From an uncultured Tropicimonas sp. (GTDB lineage: Bacteria > Pseudomonadota > Alphaproteobacteria > Rhodobacterales > Rhodobacteraceae): a stretch of DNA of 64,000 nucleotides. Location: assembly GCA_947497945.1 (NCBI GenBank), contig CANMIP010000006.1, positions 1 through 64,000 of the forward strand, in the 5' to 3' direction. Of this stretch, positions 26,195-34,426 are shown piece after piece (the stretch's first letter is position 1; every line of letters starts with the position of its first letter). The notes below the pieces were generated by a model. The model saw only the letters and a program-made list of their open reading frames with translations, was not told the origin of the DNA and made no database searches. Both the position numbers and the translations under genes were made by a program.

Positions 26195-26740
26195 CTACGG
26201 GGTCCACAATTCCGGCCGTTCGAGGGCCGTTGTCGCGCGCACGCGCCCGGACCAGCGATCGAGCGCGCCTTTCTGCAATTCCCGCACCATCCAGGCCGGC
26301 TGTGCGTCGTCCGGCAGCGGGTGCGGTGTCTCGAACCCATGCGCGCCCGCCGGCACGAAGCCGCATTTCGGGTAATAGCCCGGATGCCCCATCAGGAAGA
26401 CGAGCGATTGCCCGATCTCCGCGGCGCGGGCCAGCGCGGCGTGGGTCAGGACCTGCCCGATCCCGCGCCCCTGCCAGTCCGGATGGACCGATAGCGGGGC
26501 AAGCCAGGAGAGGGTGGGTGCGTCCGGAATGCCGTCCAGCCAGCCGCGGCTGAGCAGGACATGACCGCGCATCGCCCCGCCCTGGAACAGGACGAGGTTG
26601 ACCCGGGGAGCCGCGCTGTCATCGGCAAGCAGGGCCTCGACGAGCTCCGCCTCTGCCGGACCGTCGAAGGCCCGCCGGTTGATGTCGAGGATTTCGGGGA
26701 GATCCGCCGCATCGGCGGCACGCAGGAGGATGTCTGTCAT
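26195..26740 (-). CDS. GNAT acetyltransferase, YjhQ-like partner of YjhX
   Basis: A 181-residue acetyltransferase of the YhbS/COG3153 type: RAADAADLPEILDINRRAFD at the start, LSWLAPLSVHPDWQGRGIGQ (acetyl-CoA loop Q-G-R-G-I-G), and FLMGHPGYYPKCGFVPAGAH, the G-H-P-x-Y-Y-x-x-x-GF motif of the group. It lies 19 bp downstream of yjhX on the same strand. In E. coli, YjhX (TopAI, a topoisomerase I inhibitor) is paired with the acetyltransferase-like antitoxin YjhQ, so the pairing here suggests the same role, by inference. An ATG at 26752, directly after AAGGA, is an alternative start. Confidence 0.85.
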   Translation of the reverse strand: MTDILLRAADAADLPEILDINRRAFDGPAEAELVEALLADDSAAPRVNLVLFQGGAMRGHVLLSRGWLDGIPDAPTLSWLAPLSVHPDWQGRGIGQVLTHAALARAAEIGQSLVFLMGHPGYYPKCGFVPAGAHGFETPHPLPDDAQPAWMVRELQKGALDRWSGRVRATTALERPELWTP

Positions 26741-26759
26741 GTTCCTGACCATTCCTTGT

Positions 26760-27017
26760 TCAGCGATTGTCCGGGCGGGCGCGGACGCGTTCCCGCCCCA
26801 GGCGCGAGGCGTGATAGGGCCGTCCGGCACGGGACTGGACCAGCCGCTTTCGCTTGAGCTTGTTGAAGATGTCGAGTGTGCAGGCCGGGTAGCCGAAACC
26901 GTCCCGCGTGTAGCAGGTCACGTCAACCACCCGGCCGGCCGGGCTGCGGTCGAATTCGATCCGCCCGCCCTGGGCGAGAACGTGCAGCACGCGCTGCTCG
27001 ATCCTTGAGATGTTCAT
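26760..27017 (-). CDS. yjhX: YjhX/TopAI-like toxin (DUF2084)
   Basis: An 85-residue protein matching the YjhX family along its length: NISRIEQRVLHVLAQGGRIE, then VVDVTCYTRDGFGYPACTLD, FNKLKRKRLVQSRAGRPYHA and the ending RVRARPDNR. In E. coli, YjhX (TopAI) binds and inhibits DNA topoisomerase I. The ATG at 27017 gives exactly the family length; a longer frame from 27077 is not supported. It is the first gene of a two-gene unit with the GNAT gene. The family is also found without obvious toxicity in many alphaproteobacteria, so the toxin role is an inference. Confidence 0.9.
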   Translation of the reverse strand: MNISRIEQRVLHVLAQGGRIEFDRSPAGRVVDVTCYTRDGFGYPACTLDIFNKLKRKRLVQSRAGRPYHASRLGRERVRARPDNR

Positions 27018-27394
27018 TGGAGTCTGTCCGGAAGAATAGATACGTCTGAAGACCGGACGCCGCTTCGCGCGCGTCACGGTGCCTGTCCCGAAAATGCCGC
27101 TCCCCGAGGGGGCGCATTCAGCGGGTGGTCACAGTCTCCAGCATCAAGTCTCCGATTCGCATCAGGCGCAATTGCGCGCCGGTCGAAACCGAGTTAGGTG
27201 CGAGGCCCGCCCCGGTCAACCGCCCGGAACACGGGCAGAGCGCCCATGTTGCCGCAGCGAGACGGCCGAAGCGGCATTTTCCCCTTGCCAGGCAGGGCTG
27301 CGCGGCCTATACGCCCGGCTTCAGCCGTTGCGGCGGGCCGAAAGTGGCATGCCTGTCGGGACGGAACGACCAAATCCAATAAAGGAGCTGGCAA
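27018..27394. other. Intergenic region between yjhX and rpmI
   Basis: No gene seen. It contains the divergent promoters of the yjhX unit and of rpmI-rplT. The last 150 bases form the rpmI leader, where bL20-dependent translational control is known in E. coli; I could not identify the corresponding structure here. Confidence 0.45.
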
Positions 27395-27595
27395 ATGCCC
27401 AAGATGAAGACCAAGTCCGGGGCCAAGAAGCGGTTCAAGGTTACCGCCACCGGCAAGATCAAATCCGCTCAGGCCGGTAAACGGCACGGCATGATCAAAC
27501 GGACGACCAAGTTTATCCGCACGGCGCGTGGTACCACCATTCTCTGCGCGGCGGATACCAAGATCGTCAAAAAATACATGCCCTACGCGCGCTGA
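27395..27595 (+). CDS. rpmI: Ribosomal protein bL35
   Basis: A 66-residue, strongly basic large-subunit protein starting [20 protein letters not shown], with [16 protein letters not shown] in the middle and a terminal KKYMPYAR, the full bL35 sequence. AAAGGAG lies eight bases before the ATG. It is followed 12 bp later by rplT, the normal order; infC, often upstream of this pair in other bacteria, is not present here. Confidence 0.98.
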   Translation: MPKMKTKSGAKKRFKVTATGKIKSAQAGKRHGMIKRTTKFIRTARGTTILCAADTKIVKKYMPYAR

Positions 27596-27607
27596 GGAGC
27601 TTGAGAA

Positions 27608-27970
27608 ATGTCCCGAGTTAAAGGCGGAACCGTCACCCACGCTCGTCACAAGAAGGTCCTGAAGGCCGCGAAGGGCTATTACGGCTCGCGTTCGCGCAAC
27701 TTCAAGACGGCCACGCAGGCTGTCGACAAGGCCAACCAGTACGCCACCCGCGACCGCAAGGCCCGCAAGCGCCAGTTCCGTGCGCTTTGGATCCAGCGGA
27801 TCAACGCTGCCGTCCGTTCCCATGACGAAGCGCTGACCTATTCGCGTTTCATCAACGGCCTGGCGCTGGCTGGTGTCGAGGTGGACCGCAAGGTGCTGGC
27901 CGACCTGGCCGTGAACGAGCCCGATGCATTCACCGCGATCGTCGACAAGGCGAAGGCCGCTCTGGCCTGA
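27608..27970 (+). CDS. rplT: Ribosomal protein bL20
   Basis: A 120-residue large-subunit protein needed early in 50S assembly. It starts [20 protein letters not shown], has the family signature [16 protein letters not shown]-like segment ([20 protein letters not shown]), [20 protein letters not shown] and a C-terminal [26 protein letters not shown] lies shortly before the ATG. In E. coli bL20 represses rpmI-rplT translation; the same may hold here. A strong terminator follows. Confidence 0.98.
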   Translation: MSRVKGGTVTHARHKKVLKAAKGYYGSRSRNFKTATQAVDKANQYATRDRKARKRQFRALWIQRINAAVRSHDEALTYSRFINGLALAGVEVDRKVLADLAVNEPDAFTAIVDKAKAALA

Positions 27971-27996
27971 TCCAGATCCGATCCGGACGAAACATG

Positions 27997-28026
27997 ACCG
28001 CGGGCCCGCCGGCCCGCGGTTTTTTT
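27997..28026 (+). terminator. Rho-independent terminator of rpmI-rplT
   Basis: A perfect 10-bp stem ACCGCGGGCC / GGCCCGCGGT with a CGCC loop, followed directly by six T, 27 bases after the rplT stop. Confidence 0.95.
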
Positions 28027-28193
28027 ATGCGTACCGAAGGCGTTGCGTGACCTGGCAGGGCGACCATGCAGGTTTCGATCACGGGGCCACACTGCTGCCC
28101 GATTCTGTCTCAATTCGGCTCCAATTTCTGGATAATTTGATCTGAATTGGCCGAGTTCTTCGGTTGGTACGAGTTTTCTGGGTGCGTGGGGCA

Positions 28194-29264
28194 ATGGCCA
28201 GGATCAGCGAGTTACATTACTCGAACGCGTATGCGCGCAGTTCGGGCGAGTCCGAGTTCGTGGAGGTCTCACTGTCGGCGACAGAGGATCCGAACGACTT
28301 CTCGATTGTTCTCTACAATCACGACGGCAGTTCCGGGCTGACGGTCAACCTGGGCAGTTCCGGGCTGACGCCGGACTGGGATGTCGCGTCGCAGGAATGG
28401 GTCTGGGTCCTCTCGGCCGATGACTACAACTTCCTGCTGACGGATCCGGATTCGAATGCGAGCAACAATTACGAGGCGGCGGCGCTGGTCGACGTCTCCG
28501 ATGGAGCCGTCCTCGATTTCTACGATATCGGCGGCGGCACGCAGGGGATCACCGCAACGGACGGGCTGGCGGCCGGCGCCGTGTCCGAGAACCTTGCCGT
28601 CCCGACCGGTCCGAACGCCGCGACCTACACGCTCCAGTTCAACCAGCCCGACCCCACGGTTCTCGTGTACGACGCCGTCTCGGCGGGCTCCAGCGGCACG
28701 ATCTGTTTCGCCGAAGGAACGCTGATCAAGACGCCCGAAGGCGAGCGCCCGGTCGAAACACTCGGTGTCGGCGCCAGGGTGCTGACGGTCGATAGCGGCG
28801 CCCAGGCCATTCGCTGGATCGGCGGGCGCCGGGTTCCGGCAGAGGGAAAGCTGGCGCCGATCCGCATCGCCGCCGGCACGCTCGGGTGCCGGCAGGAGCT
28901 GCTTGTCTCGCCGCAGCACCGGATGCTGGTGACCGGGCCGGGGCTCGAACTGCAATCGGGACACCGCGAAGCGCTTGTCGCGGCGACACATCTGGTCGAT
29001 GGCAGCACGGTGACCCGCGCGCCCGGCGGCATGGTCACCTATTACCACTTCATGTTCGACCGCCACGAGCTGGTCTGGGCCAATGGCGCCGTTGCGGAGA
29101 GCTTCTATGTCTCCGAGACCAGCCTCGGGGCGATGCCGACGCCGATGAAGGACGAGTTCGCGGCGATCTTCCCGGAGCTTGTCGCCGATACGGACGCGTT
29201 CGGTGCGGCTGCGCGGCCCTTCCTGAAGGGCAGGGAAGCGCGCGCGCTGGACGTTCTGCACTGA
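28194..29264 (+). CDS. Hint-domain (hedgehog/intein-type) protein with lamin-tail-like N-terminus
   Basis: A 356-residue protein. The N-terminus (ARISELHYSNAYARSSGESE, then FVEVSL) resembles a bacterial lamin-tail domain (IxELHYxN...EFVEV), followed by an acidic beta-rich region to about residue 165. From C171 a Hint_2 domain runs to about residue 320: CFAEGTLIKTPEGERPVETL, VGARVLTVDSGAQAIRWIGG, ELLVSPQHRMLVTG, and YYHFMFDRHELVWANGAVAE with SFYV. Such stand-alone Hint domains are frequent in marine alphaproteobacteria, usually on secreted proteins, and may self-cleave; no signal peptide is seen. It starts at the ATG at 28194 after GTGGGG and is a single gene upstream of pheS. Confidence 0.88.
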   Translation: MARISELHYSNAYARSSGESEFVEVSLSATEDPNDFSIVLYNHDGSSGLTVNLGSSGLTPDWDVASQEWVWVLSADDYNFLLTDPDSNASNNYEAAALVDVSDGAVLDFYDIGGGTQGITATDGLAAGAVSENLAVPTGPNAATYTLQFNQPDPTVLVYDAVSAGSSGTICFAEGTLIKTPEGERPVETLGVGARVLTVDSGAQAIRWIGGRRVPAEGKLAPIRIAAGTLGCRQELLVSPQHRMLVTGPGLELQSGHREALVAATHLVDGSTVTRAPGGMVTYYHFMFDRHELVWANGAVAESFYVSETSLGAMPTPMKDEFAAIFPELVADTDAFGAAARPFLKGREARALDVLH

Positions 29265-29363
29265 TCGCGGGCGCCTGCTCTTGCCTTCGGGAGCCGGTGT
29301 GATACGCCCTCGCCAAATCTTTGACGCCGGGGAGTCGCGCTCCCCGAACACCGGGAGTCCGCC

Positions 29364-30437
29364 ATGGAAGAGCTGAGGCAGAAATACATTGCCGCCATTT
29401 CCGAGGCCGCCGACGAGGCTGCGCTCGAAGCGCTCAGGGTACAGGCCGTGGGCAAGAAGGGCGAGGTCAGCCTGAAGATGCGGGAACTGGGCAAGATGAC
29501 GCCCGAGGAGCGCCAGGTCGCCGGACCGGCGCTGAACGCGCTCAAGGACGAGATCAACTCCGCGCTCGCCGCCAAGAAATCCGCGCTGGCCGATGCCGCG
29601 CTGGATGAACGCCTGAAAGCGGAATGGCTGGACGTGACGCTGCCGGCCCGCCCCGGACGCACCGGCACGATCCACCCGATCAGCCAGGTCACCGAGGAGG
29701 TTACCGCGATCTTCGCCGATATGGGCTTCGCGGTCGCCGAAGGGCCGCAGATCGAGGATGACTGGCACAATTTCGACGCGCTGAACATTCCCGGCCACCA
29801 CCCGGCCCGCGCCGAGATGGACACGTTCTACATGTCCCGCAAGGAGGGCGACAATCGCCCGCCGCATGTGCTGCGCACCCATACCTCGCCGGTGCAGATC
29901 CGCTCCATGCTCCAGCAGGGCGCGCCGATCCGCATCATCGCGCCGGGCCGCGTCTACCGCGCCGATTACGACCAGACCCACACTCCGATGTTCCACCAGG
30001 TCGAGGGGCTCGCCATCGGCGAGGACATCTCGATGGCGAACCTGAAATGGGTGCTGGAGGAGTTCTGCCGCGCCTTCTTCGAGGTCGACAATGTCGAGCT
30101 GCGTTTCCGCGCCTCGCATTTCCCCTTCACGGAGCCCTCCGCCGAGGTCGATATCCGCTGCTCCTGGGAAGGCGGCACGCTGAAGCTGGGCGAAGGCGAT
30201 GACTGGCTCGAAATCCTCGGCTCCGGCATGGTCCACCCGAAGGTCCTGCAATCGGGTGGCATCGACCCGGACAAGTGGCAGGGCTTTGCCTTCGGCCTCG
30301 GGATCGACCGGATCGCGATGCTGAAATACGGCATCCCGGACCTGCGCGCCTTCTTCGACAGCGACCTGCGCTGGCTGCGCCATTATGGCTTCGCGGCGCT
30401 TGATACGCCGTCGATCCACGCCGGCATCAGCCGATAG
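29364..30437 (+). CDS. pheS: Phenylalanyl-tRNA synthetase alpha subunit
   Basis: The catalytic alpha subunit of the (alpha-beta)2 PheRS that charges tRNA-Phe. At 357 residues it is complete: an N-terminal tRNA-binding coiled coil (about 1-85), then the class II core with motif 1 [20 protein letters not shown], motif 2 region [40 protein letters not shown] and motif 3 [20 protein letters not shown]-like ending. The ATG follows CCGGGAG. The beta-subunit gene pheT is not next to it and not in the window, so the operon is split. Confidence 0.97.
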   Translation: MEELRQKYIAAISEAADEAALEALRVQAVGKKGEVSLKMRELGKMTPEERQVAGPALNALKDEINSALAAKKSALADAALDERLKAEWLDVTLPARPGRTGTIHPISQVTEEVTAIFADMGFAVAEGPQIEDDWHNFDALNIPGHHPARAEMDTFYMSRKEGDNRPPHVLRTHTSPVQIRSMLQQGAPIRIIAPGRVYRADYDQTHTPMFHQVEGLAIGEDISMANLKWVLEEFCRAFFEVDNVELRFRASHFPFTEPSAEVDIRCSWEGGTLKLGEGDDWLEILGSGMVHPKVLQSGGIDPDKWQGFAFGLGIDRIAMLKYGIPDLRAFFDSDLRWLRHYGFAALDTPSIHAGISR

Positions 30438-30636
30438 CGACAAGCGGTGCCTGATCCGGACGATTCTGCCCGGTAAGCGGGCAGGGCGGCCATTGGTTGA
30501 CCGGACGAACTGCGCGGAAGACCGTTCTCCCGGGGGCCGGGGCAGCGCCCACCGTCCTGTTAGCGCCCCACGCCTTGACGCGCGGTCGCATCCCGCTAGG
30601 GTGCCGCGAAATCGCAAGAAGGACAGGGAGATCCTC

Positions 30637-30879
30637 ATGCCGCAGCGCCTGCATCTCGTTTTCGGTGGCGAACTCGTCGATCCGTCGAAGAATGTTTTCA
30701 AGAATGTCGATGACATCCATATCGTGGGCATGTTCCCCGATTACGCCTCAGCGCATGACGCCTGGAAGGAAAACGCGCAAAAGACCGTCGATAACGCCCA
30801 TATGCGGTATTTCCTGGCCCATATCCATCGCCTCCAGGACGAGGAACAGGAAGCCTCGACCACCGAGGAACTTGGCTGA
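30637..30879 (+). CDS. DUF4170 family protein
   Basis: An 80-residue protein: PQRLHLVFGGELVDPSKNVF, then VDDIHIVGMFPDYASAHDAW and AHMRYFLAHIHRLQDEEQEA. This matches DUF4170, a small alphaproteobacterial family of unknown function commonly located next to Kdo/lipid A genes. The ATG at 30637 follows ACAGGGAG; longer frames overlapping the pheS end are shadows. It precedes waaA by 17 bp and is the first gene of the DUF4170-waaA-lpxK unit. Confidence 0.88.
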   Translation: MPQRLHLVFGGELVDPSKNVFKNVDDIHIVGMFPDYASAHDAWKENAQKTVDNAHMRYFLAHIHRLQDEEQEASTTEELG

Positions 30880-30896
30880 GGCCACCCTTGACGGCG

Positions 30897-32150
30897 ATGT
30901 CCCTTCCGCGCCTCCGGGCGCGCCTGCGCAGCTCGGCGGAGGCACGCAGGCTCGCCCTCCTGGCGCAGCGTGGTGGCGAGGCGGGGCGCGTGGCCGCTGA
31001 ACAGCTCGGCCGCAGCGAACGGTTGCGGCCGCCGGGCCCGCTGCTCTGGTGCCATGTCCCCGGCATGGTCGAACCCGGCGCGCTTGGTTCGCTCCGGGAG
31101 CGGCTCGAGGAAGACCTGGTGCGGGTGTCCCTGCTGGTGACCACGGCCGACATGGACCGCTGTCAAGAGAGTGCGCGCGCCGAAGGGTTGATCTGCCAGC
31201 ACCGCCTGATCGATTCCGTGCGGGTCGCGCAGCAGTTTCTCGATCACTGGCAACCCGATGCCGCGCTCTGGTTCGAGCGGGCCGATGACCCGCAGCTTCT
31301 CGAGACCTGCGCCGCTCGCGGCGTGCCGCTCTTCCTTCAGAACGCGGTGGCTCCGATATGCAGCACGGTGCGCCAGCGGACCCATGAGCGACGCCAGCTC
31401 GGCCTGTTCCAGCGCGTCTTCGCGCTCGATCCGCCGGAATATGAGGGCATCCGGGCACTTGGCGCGGTGCCGGCGCGGGTCGAGGTGACGGGGCGGCTGA
31501 CGCGGATCGCCCATCCGCCCTACTGCCTCGAAGCGGAACGGGCGGAGCTTGCCACGGCGCTGCGCGGGCGGCCGGTCTGGCTGGCCGCCTGTCCTGATCC
31601 GAGCGAGCTGCCCGACATCCTCGCCGCGCACAGGAAGGCCCGCCGCGTTGCCCACAGGCTGCTGCTGATCCTCGTCCCCCGGCACGAGCAGGATGCACCC
31701 GAACTGGCCCGCAAATTGCGTGCCGAGCACTGGAATGTCGCCCGCCGCGATGCCGACGAGGAGCCGGACGAGGCGACGGATATCTTCATCGGCGATTTCC
31801 CGGACGAGCTTGGGCTCTATTACCGGCTTGCCCCGATCACCTTTCTCGGCGGCACCCTGTCGGACACGGAAGTGCCGGAAGCGGTGCATCCGGCGACGCT
31901 CGGCTCGGCGATCATCGCCGGACCGTTCTCCGGCAACCAGGCCGAGACGCTGCGACGGCTGCGCCGGGGCGGGGCGTGCCGCCTGATCGTCGAGGGAAAG
32001 CGGCTCGGGCCGGCGCTGACCGAGCTGATGGCGCCCGAGAAGGCGGCGCTGCTGGCCCTCAACGCCTGGGATATCGCCTCGGATGGAAGCCCGGTGCTCG
32101 ACCGGCTGGTCTCCGTGCTGTTGCCGGCCCTGCAAGCAAGGAGAGAGTGA
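30897..32150 (+). CDS. waaA: Kdo transferase-like glycosyltransferase (WaaA/KdtA family)
   Basis: A 417-residue member of the KdtA family, which adds 3-deoxy-manno-octulosonate from CMP-Kdo to lipid IVA. The C-terminal half is clearer than the N-terminal: [20 protein letters not shown], then [20 protein letters not shown], the P-x-x-x-G-x-x-x-x...G-H-N-x-x-E region, with [10 protein letters not shown] for the usual HNxxEPA block. Near the N-terminus the motif WxHAxSxGE reads WCHVPGMVE, keeping the glutamate that acts as base in characterised WaaA. No clear N-terminal membrane helix is seen, unlike E. coli WaaA. The ATG at 30897 is preferred over a TTG three codons upstream. It overlaps lpxK by one base. 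Confidence 0.83.
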   Translation: MSLPRLRARLRSSAEARRLALLAQRGGEAGRVAAEQLGRSERLRPPGPLLWCHVPGMVEPGALGSLRERLEEDLVRVSLLVTTADMDRCQESARAEGLICQHRLIDSVRVAQQFLDHWQPDAALWFERADDPQLLETCAARGVPLFLQNAVAPICSTVRQRTHERRQLGLFQRVFALDPPEYEGIRALGAVPARVEVTGRLTRIAHPPYCLEAERAELATALRGRPVWLAACPDPSELPDILAAHRKARRVAHRLLLILVPRHEQDAPELARKLRAEHWNVARRDADEEPDEATDIFIGDFPDELGLYYRLAPITFLGGTLSDTEVPEAVHPATLGSAIIAGPFSGNQAETLRRLRRGGACRLIVEGKRLGPALTELMAPEKAALLALNAWDIASDGSPVLDRLVSVLLPALQARRE

Positions 32151-33142
32151 TGCGTGCGCCGTCCTTCTGGAACTCTGCCGCGGAGCACCCCGGTCTCGCC
32201 GCCCGGCTGCTGGCACCGCTGGGCGGGCTCTACGCGGCCGCGACCGCGCGCCGGTTGCGCAAGGGGACAGGATATCGCGCCGCGGTGCCGGTGATCTGCA
32301 TCGGCAACCTGAGTGCCGGCGGGACCGGCAAGACGCCGACCGTGCTGGCGCTGGCGCAGCGCCTGGGCGAGGGCGTGCACGTGGTGTCGCGTGGCTATGG
32401 CGGGCGGCTGGGGGGGCCGGTGCGGGTCGATCCGGCTGTCCATCTGGCGGAGGATGTCGGCGATGAGCCGCTGCTGATCGCGGCCTTCGCCCCGGCCTGG
32501 GTCGCGAAGGATCGCGCCGCCGGGGTCCGGGCGGCGGAAGCCGCGGGCGCGCGCTGGATCCTGCTCGATGACGGGTTTCAGAACCCTTCCGTGGAGAAGG
32601 CGCTGTCCATCGTCGTGGTGGATGCGGCGCGGGGCTTCGGCAACGGCCGCTGCATCCCGGCGGGGCCGCTGCGCGAGCCGGTGCCGGTCGGGCTGGCGCG
32701 GGCGGACCTGCTGCTCTCCATCGGCGGACCGGAGATGCAGGCGCGGTTCGACGCCGCCTGGGGCGGGACGGTCGCTGCGACGGGGCTGCCGCTGGCGCGT
32801 GCCGCCCTCCAGCCACTCCAGACCGGGATGGACTGGCCGGGGCTGCGGGTGCTGGCCTTTGCCGGGATCGGCTATCCGGAGAAGTTCTTTGCCACGCTGC
32901 GCGGGCTCGGCGCGGAGGTGCTGCGGGCCGAAGCGCTGGAAGATCACCAGCCCTTGACGCCGGCGCTGATCACCCGGCTGGAAGCCGAGGCGAAGCTGCT
33001 CGGCGCGCAGCTCGTCACAACGGAAAAGGATGCCGTGCGCATGCCGGCATCCTTCAGGCGGAACGTGCTGACCGTTCCGGTGCGCCTCGAACTGGAGGAC
33101 TGGGCGCCGCTGGAAACCCTGCTGGCGCCCTTTCGCGACTGA
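32150..33142 (+). CDS. lpxK: Tetraacyldisaccharide 4'-kinase
   Basis: LpxK phosphorylates the 4' position of the lipid A disaccharide at the inner membrane. The 330-residue product begins [20 protein letters not shown] (a membrane-associating N-terminus typical of the family), has the Walker A motif [12 protein letters not shown], then [24 protein letters not shown] and [15 protein letters not shown] (the D-D-G-x-Q-N motif). The C-terminus holds [11 protein letters not shown]. Its ATG overlaps the waaA TGA by one base (TGATG), so the pair is translationally coupled. Its stop codon directly abuts that of the convergent DsbA-like gene. Confidence 0.96.
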   Translation: MRAPSFWNSAAEHPGLAARLLAPLGGLYAAATARRLRKGTGYRAAVPVICIGNLSAGGTGKTPTVLALAQRLGEGVHVVSRGYGGRLGGPVRVDPAVHLAEDVGDEPLLIAAFAPAWVAKDRAAGVRAAEAAGARWILLDDGFQNPSVEKALSIVVVDAARGFGNGRCIPAGPLREPVPVGLARADLLLSIGGPEMQARFDAAWGGTVAATGLPLARAALQPLQTGMDWPGLRVLAFAGIGYPEKFFATLRGLGAEVLRAEALEDHQPLTPALITRLEAEAKLLGAQLVTTEKDAVRMPASFRRNVLTVPVRLELEDWAPLETLLAPFRD

Positions 33143-33799
33143 TTACTCCGCGAGTTTCTCGTCGAGGATCTTGGCGAAATCCTCGTAGGGCATGTTGGAA
33201 TACTTCTTGCCATTGATGATGAAGCTCGGCGTGGCGTTGATGCCATGCTCCTCGGAATTGGCTTCCCACCAGGCGACCAGATCCTGCGCCATATCGGCAT
33301 CCTGCAGGCAGGCATTGACCTTCTCGTCGGTCAGCCCGGCCTTGCGGCCGATCTTGCGAAGATTGTCGGCGATCTGCGCCGGCTCGCCGCTCGCCCAGGC
33401 CGAAATATCCTCGAAGATCAGGTCCTGGACGCCGAAATAGCGCATCGGGTCGCAGCGGGCGACCATCGAGGCCCAGAGGCCGTAACGATCGAAATAGACA
33501 TCGCGGAAGGTGAACTTGATCTTGCCGGGATCGATGTAGTTCTTGCGCAGATCCTTGAAGACGGTCTTCTCGAAAGTCGCGCAATGGCCGCAGGTGAAGG
33601 AGGCATATTCGATCACATGCACCTTGGCGTCCGGATCGCCCAGCGACATCTCGACGATCTCGTGGCTGCCTTCGGCGATGGCCGCGCCGACCAGCGAGGG
33701 CAGGTGGGTCTGCGTGGAGGAGGCCTGCTGGCTCATCCAGTAGCCGATGCCGGTGGCAGTGACGGCGGCAAGGGCCGCCATGGTCAGGTAACGCTTCAT
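33143..33799 (-). CDS. DsbA-family thiol-disulfide oxidoreductase
   Basis: A 218-residue exported thioredoxin-fold protein. The N-terminus (MKRYLTMAALAAVTATGIGY) is a signal peptide or anchor. The active site is C70-G-H-C73 in YASFTCGHCATFEKTVFKDL. A helical insertion follows (YFGVQDLIFEDISAWASG), and the cis-proline region is GINATPSFIINGKKYSNMPY. This matches the DsbA/BdbD-like DSBA_2 oxidoreductases of alphaproteobacteria that introduce or shuffle disulfides in the periplasm. It lies 14 bp downstream of the DciA-like gene and is convergent with lpxK with no spacer. Confidence 0.94.
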   Translation of the reverse strand: MKRYLTMAALAAVTATGIGYWMSQQASSTQTHLPSLVGAAIAEGSHEIVEMSLGDPDAKVHVIEYASFTCGHCATFEKTVFKDLRKNYIDPGKIKFTFRDVYFDRYGLWASMVARCDPMRYFGVQDLIFEDISAWASGEPAQIADNLRKIGRKAGLTDEKVNACLQDADMAQDLVAWWEANSEEHGINATPSFIINGKKYSNMPYEDFAKILDEKLAE

Positions 33800-33813
33800 T
33801 CGCGGGTCTCCGG

Positions 33814-34344
33814 TTAGGACTTCCTGTTCTTGTTGATCACTTCGGCCCCGAGGGCTTCGAGCGCGCGGCGCAAGCCCTCATCCGCCACGCCCTCGGCGAG
33901 GCTCTCGGCCTGCTGCAGGCTGGCCCGGTCCGGGCGTGCGGGCTGCGGCTTCGGGGTGGGGGCAAACTGGGCCTGGCCCTCGGCAAACCCCTTGGGCGCG
34001 GTCTGTGTGAACCGCAGGCGAGCAATGGCGTTGTAGCCATAGACCGCGTTGATCTTCTCGCGCAGCCGCGGCTCCTGCATCTGCAGCATCGGGCCCTGCG
34101 CGCCGGTGGTCAGCACGGTCAGCGTCGCGCCGAAGCCGCCCCGGGAATAGCTGACCTCGATCGGGCGGGCGATGGCGGCGGTCTCCGCGCCGACGATCTC
34201 GGCCCAATGGGTCAGCAGCCGGGTCTCCGCGAAGCCGCGCTTCTCGGAGGCCGACCGAATCCGCTGGGAAAGCAGCGACGATGTGCGCTCGAAACCGCGC
34301 TTGCGACGCGGCGATTTATGCGTGCTGTCCTTTGGCGCGGCCAT
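33814..34344 (-). CDS. DUF721 / DciA-like protein
   Basis: A 176-residue DUF721 protein. The core FAETRLLTHWAEIVGAETAA, IARPIEVSYS and GATLTVLTTGAQGPMLQMQE with LREKINAVYGYNAIARLRFT is the DUF721 domain (about 40-125). In many bacteria lacking DnaC/DnaI, DUF721 proteins (DciA) load the replicative helicase DnaB; that role is likely here but not shown by this sequence. The N-terminal 25 residues are Lys/Arg/Ser-rich and the C-terminal 50 residues are Pro-rich then helical. It diverges from mutY over 82 bp and precedes the DsbA-like gene. Confidence 0.9.
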   Translation of the reverse strand: MAAPKDSTHKSPRRKRGFERTSSLLSQRIRSASEKRGFAETRLLTHWAEIVGAETAAIARPIEVSYSRGGFGATLTVLTTGAQGPMLQMQEPRLREKINAVYGYNAIARLRFTQTAPKGFAEGQAQFAPTPKPQPARPDRASLQQAESLAEGVADEGLRRALEALGAEVINKNRKS

Positions 34345-34426
34345 GGCCTGACTTTCCTTCCGTTCCGGCCTATCTTACCTGCTTGTGCGACAGGGACCAG
34401 CGCTTCGCTGCGTGGGAGTATAAATA

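Noticed and set aside
28269-30731. An 820-residue open frame on the minus strand opposite the Hint gene and pheS
   Set aside because: Arg/Asp/Gly-rich shadow in the third-codon-position frame of two clear genes; no family features.
30741-32816. A 691-residue minus-strand frame opposite waaA-lpxK
   Set aside because: Shadow; waaA and lpxK have clear motifs and coupled start/stop codons on the plus strand.
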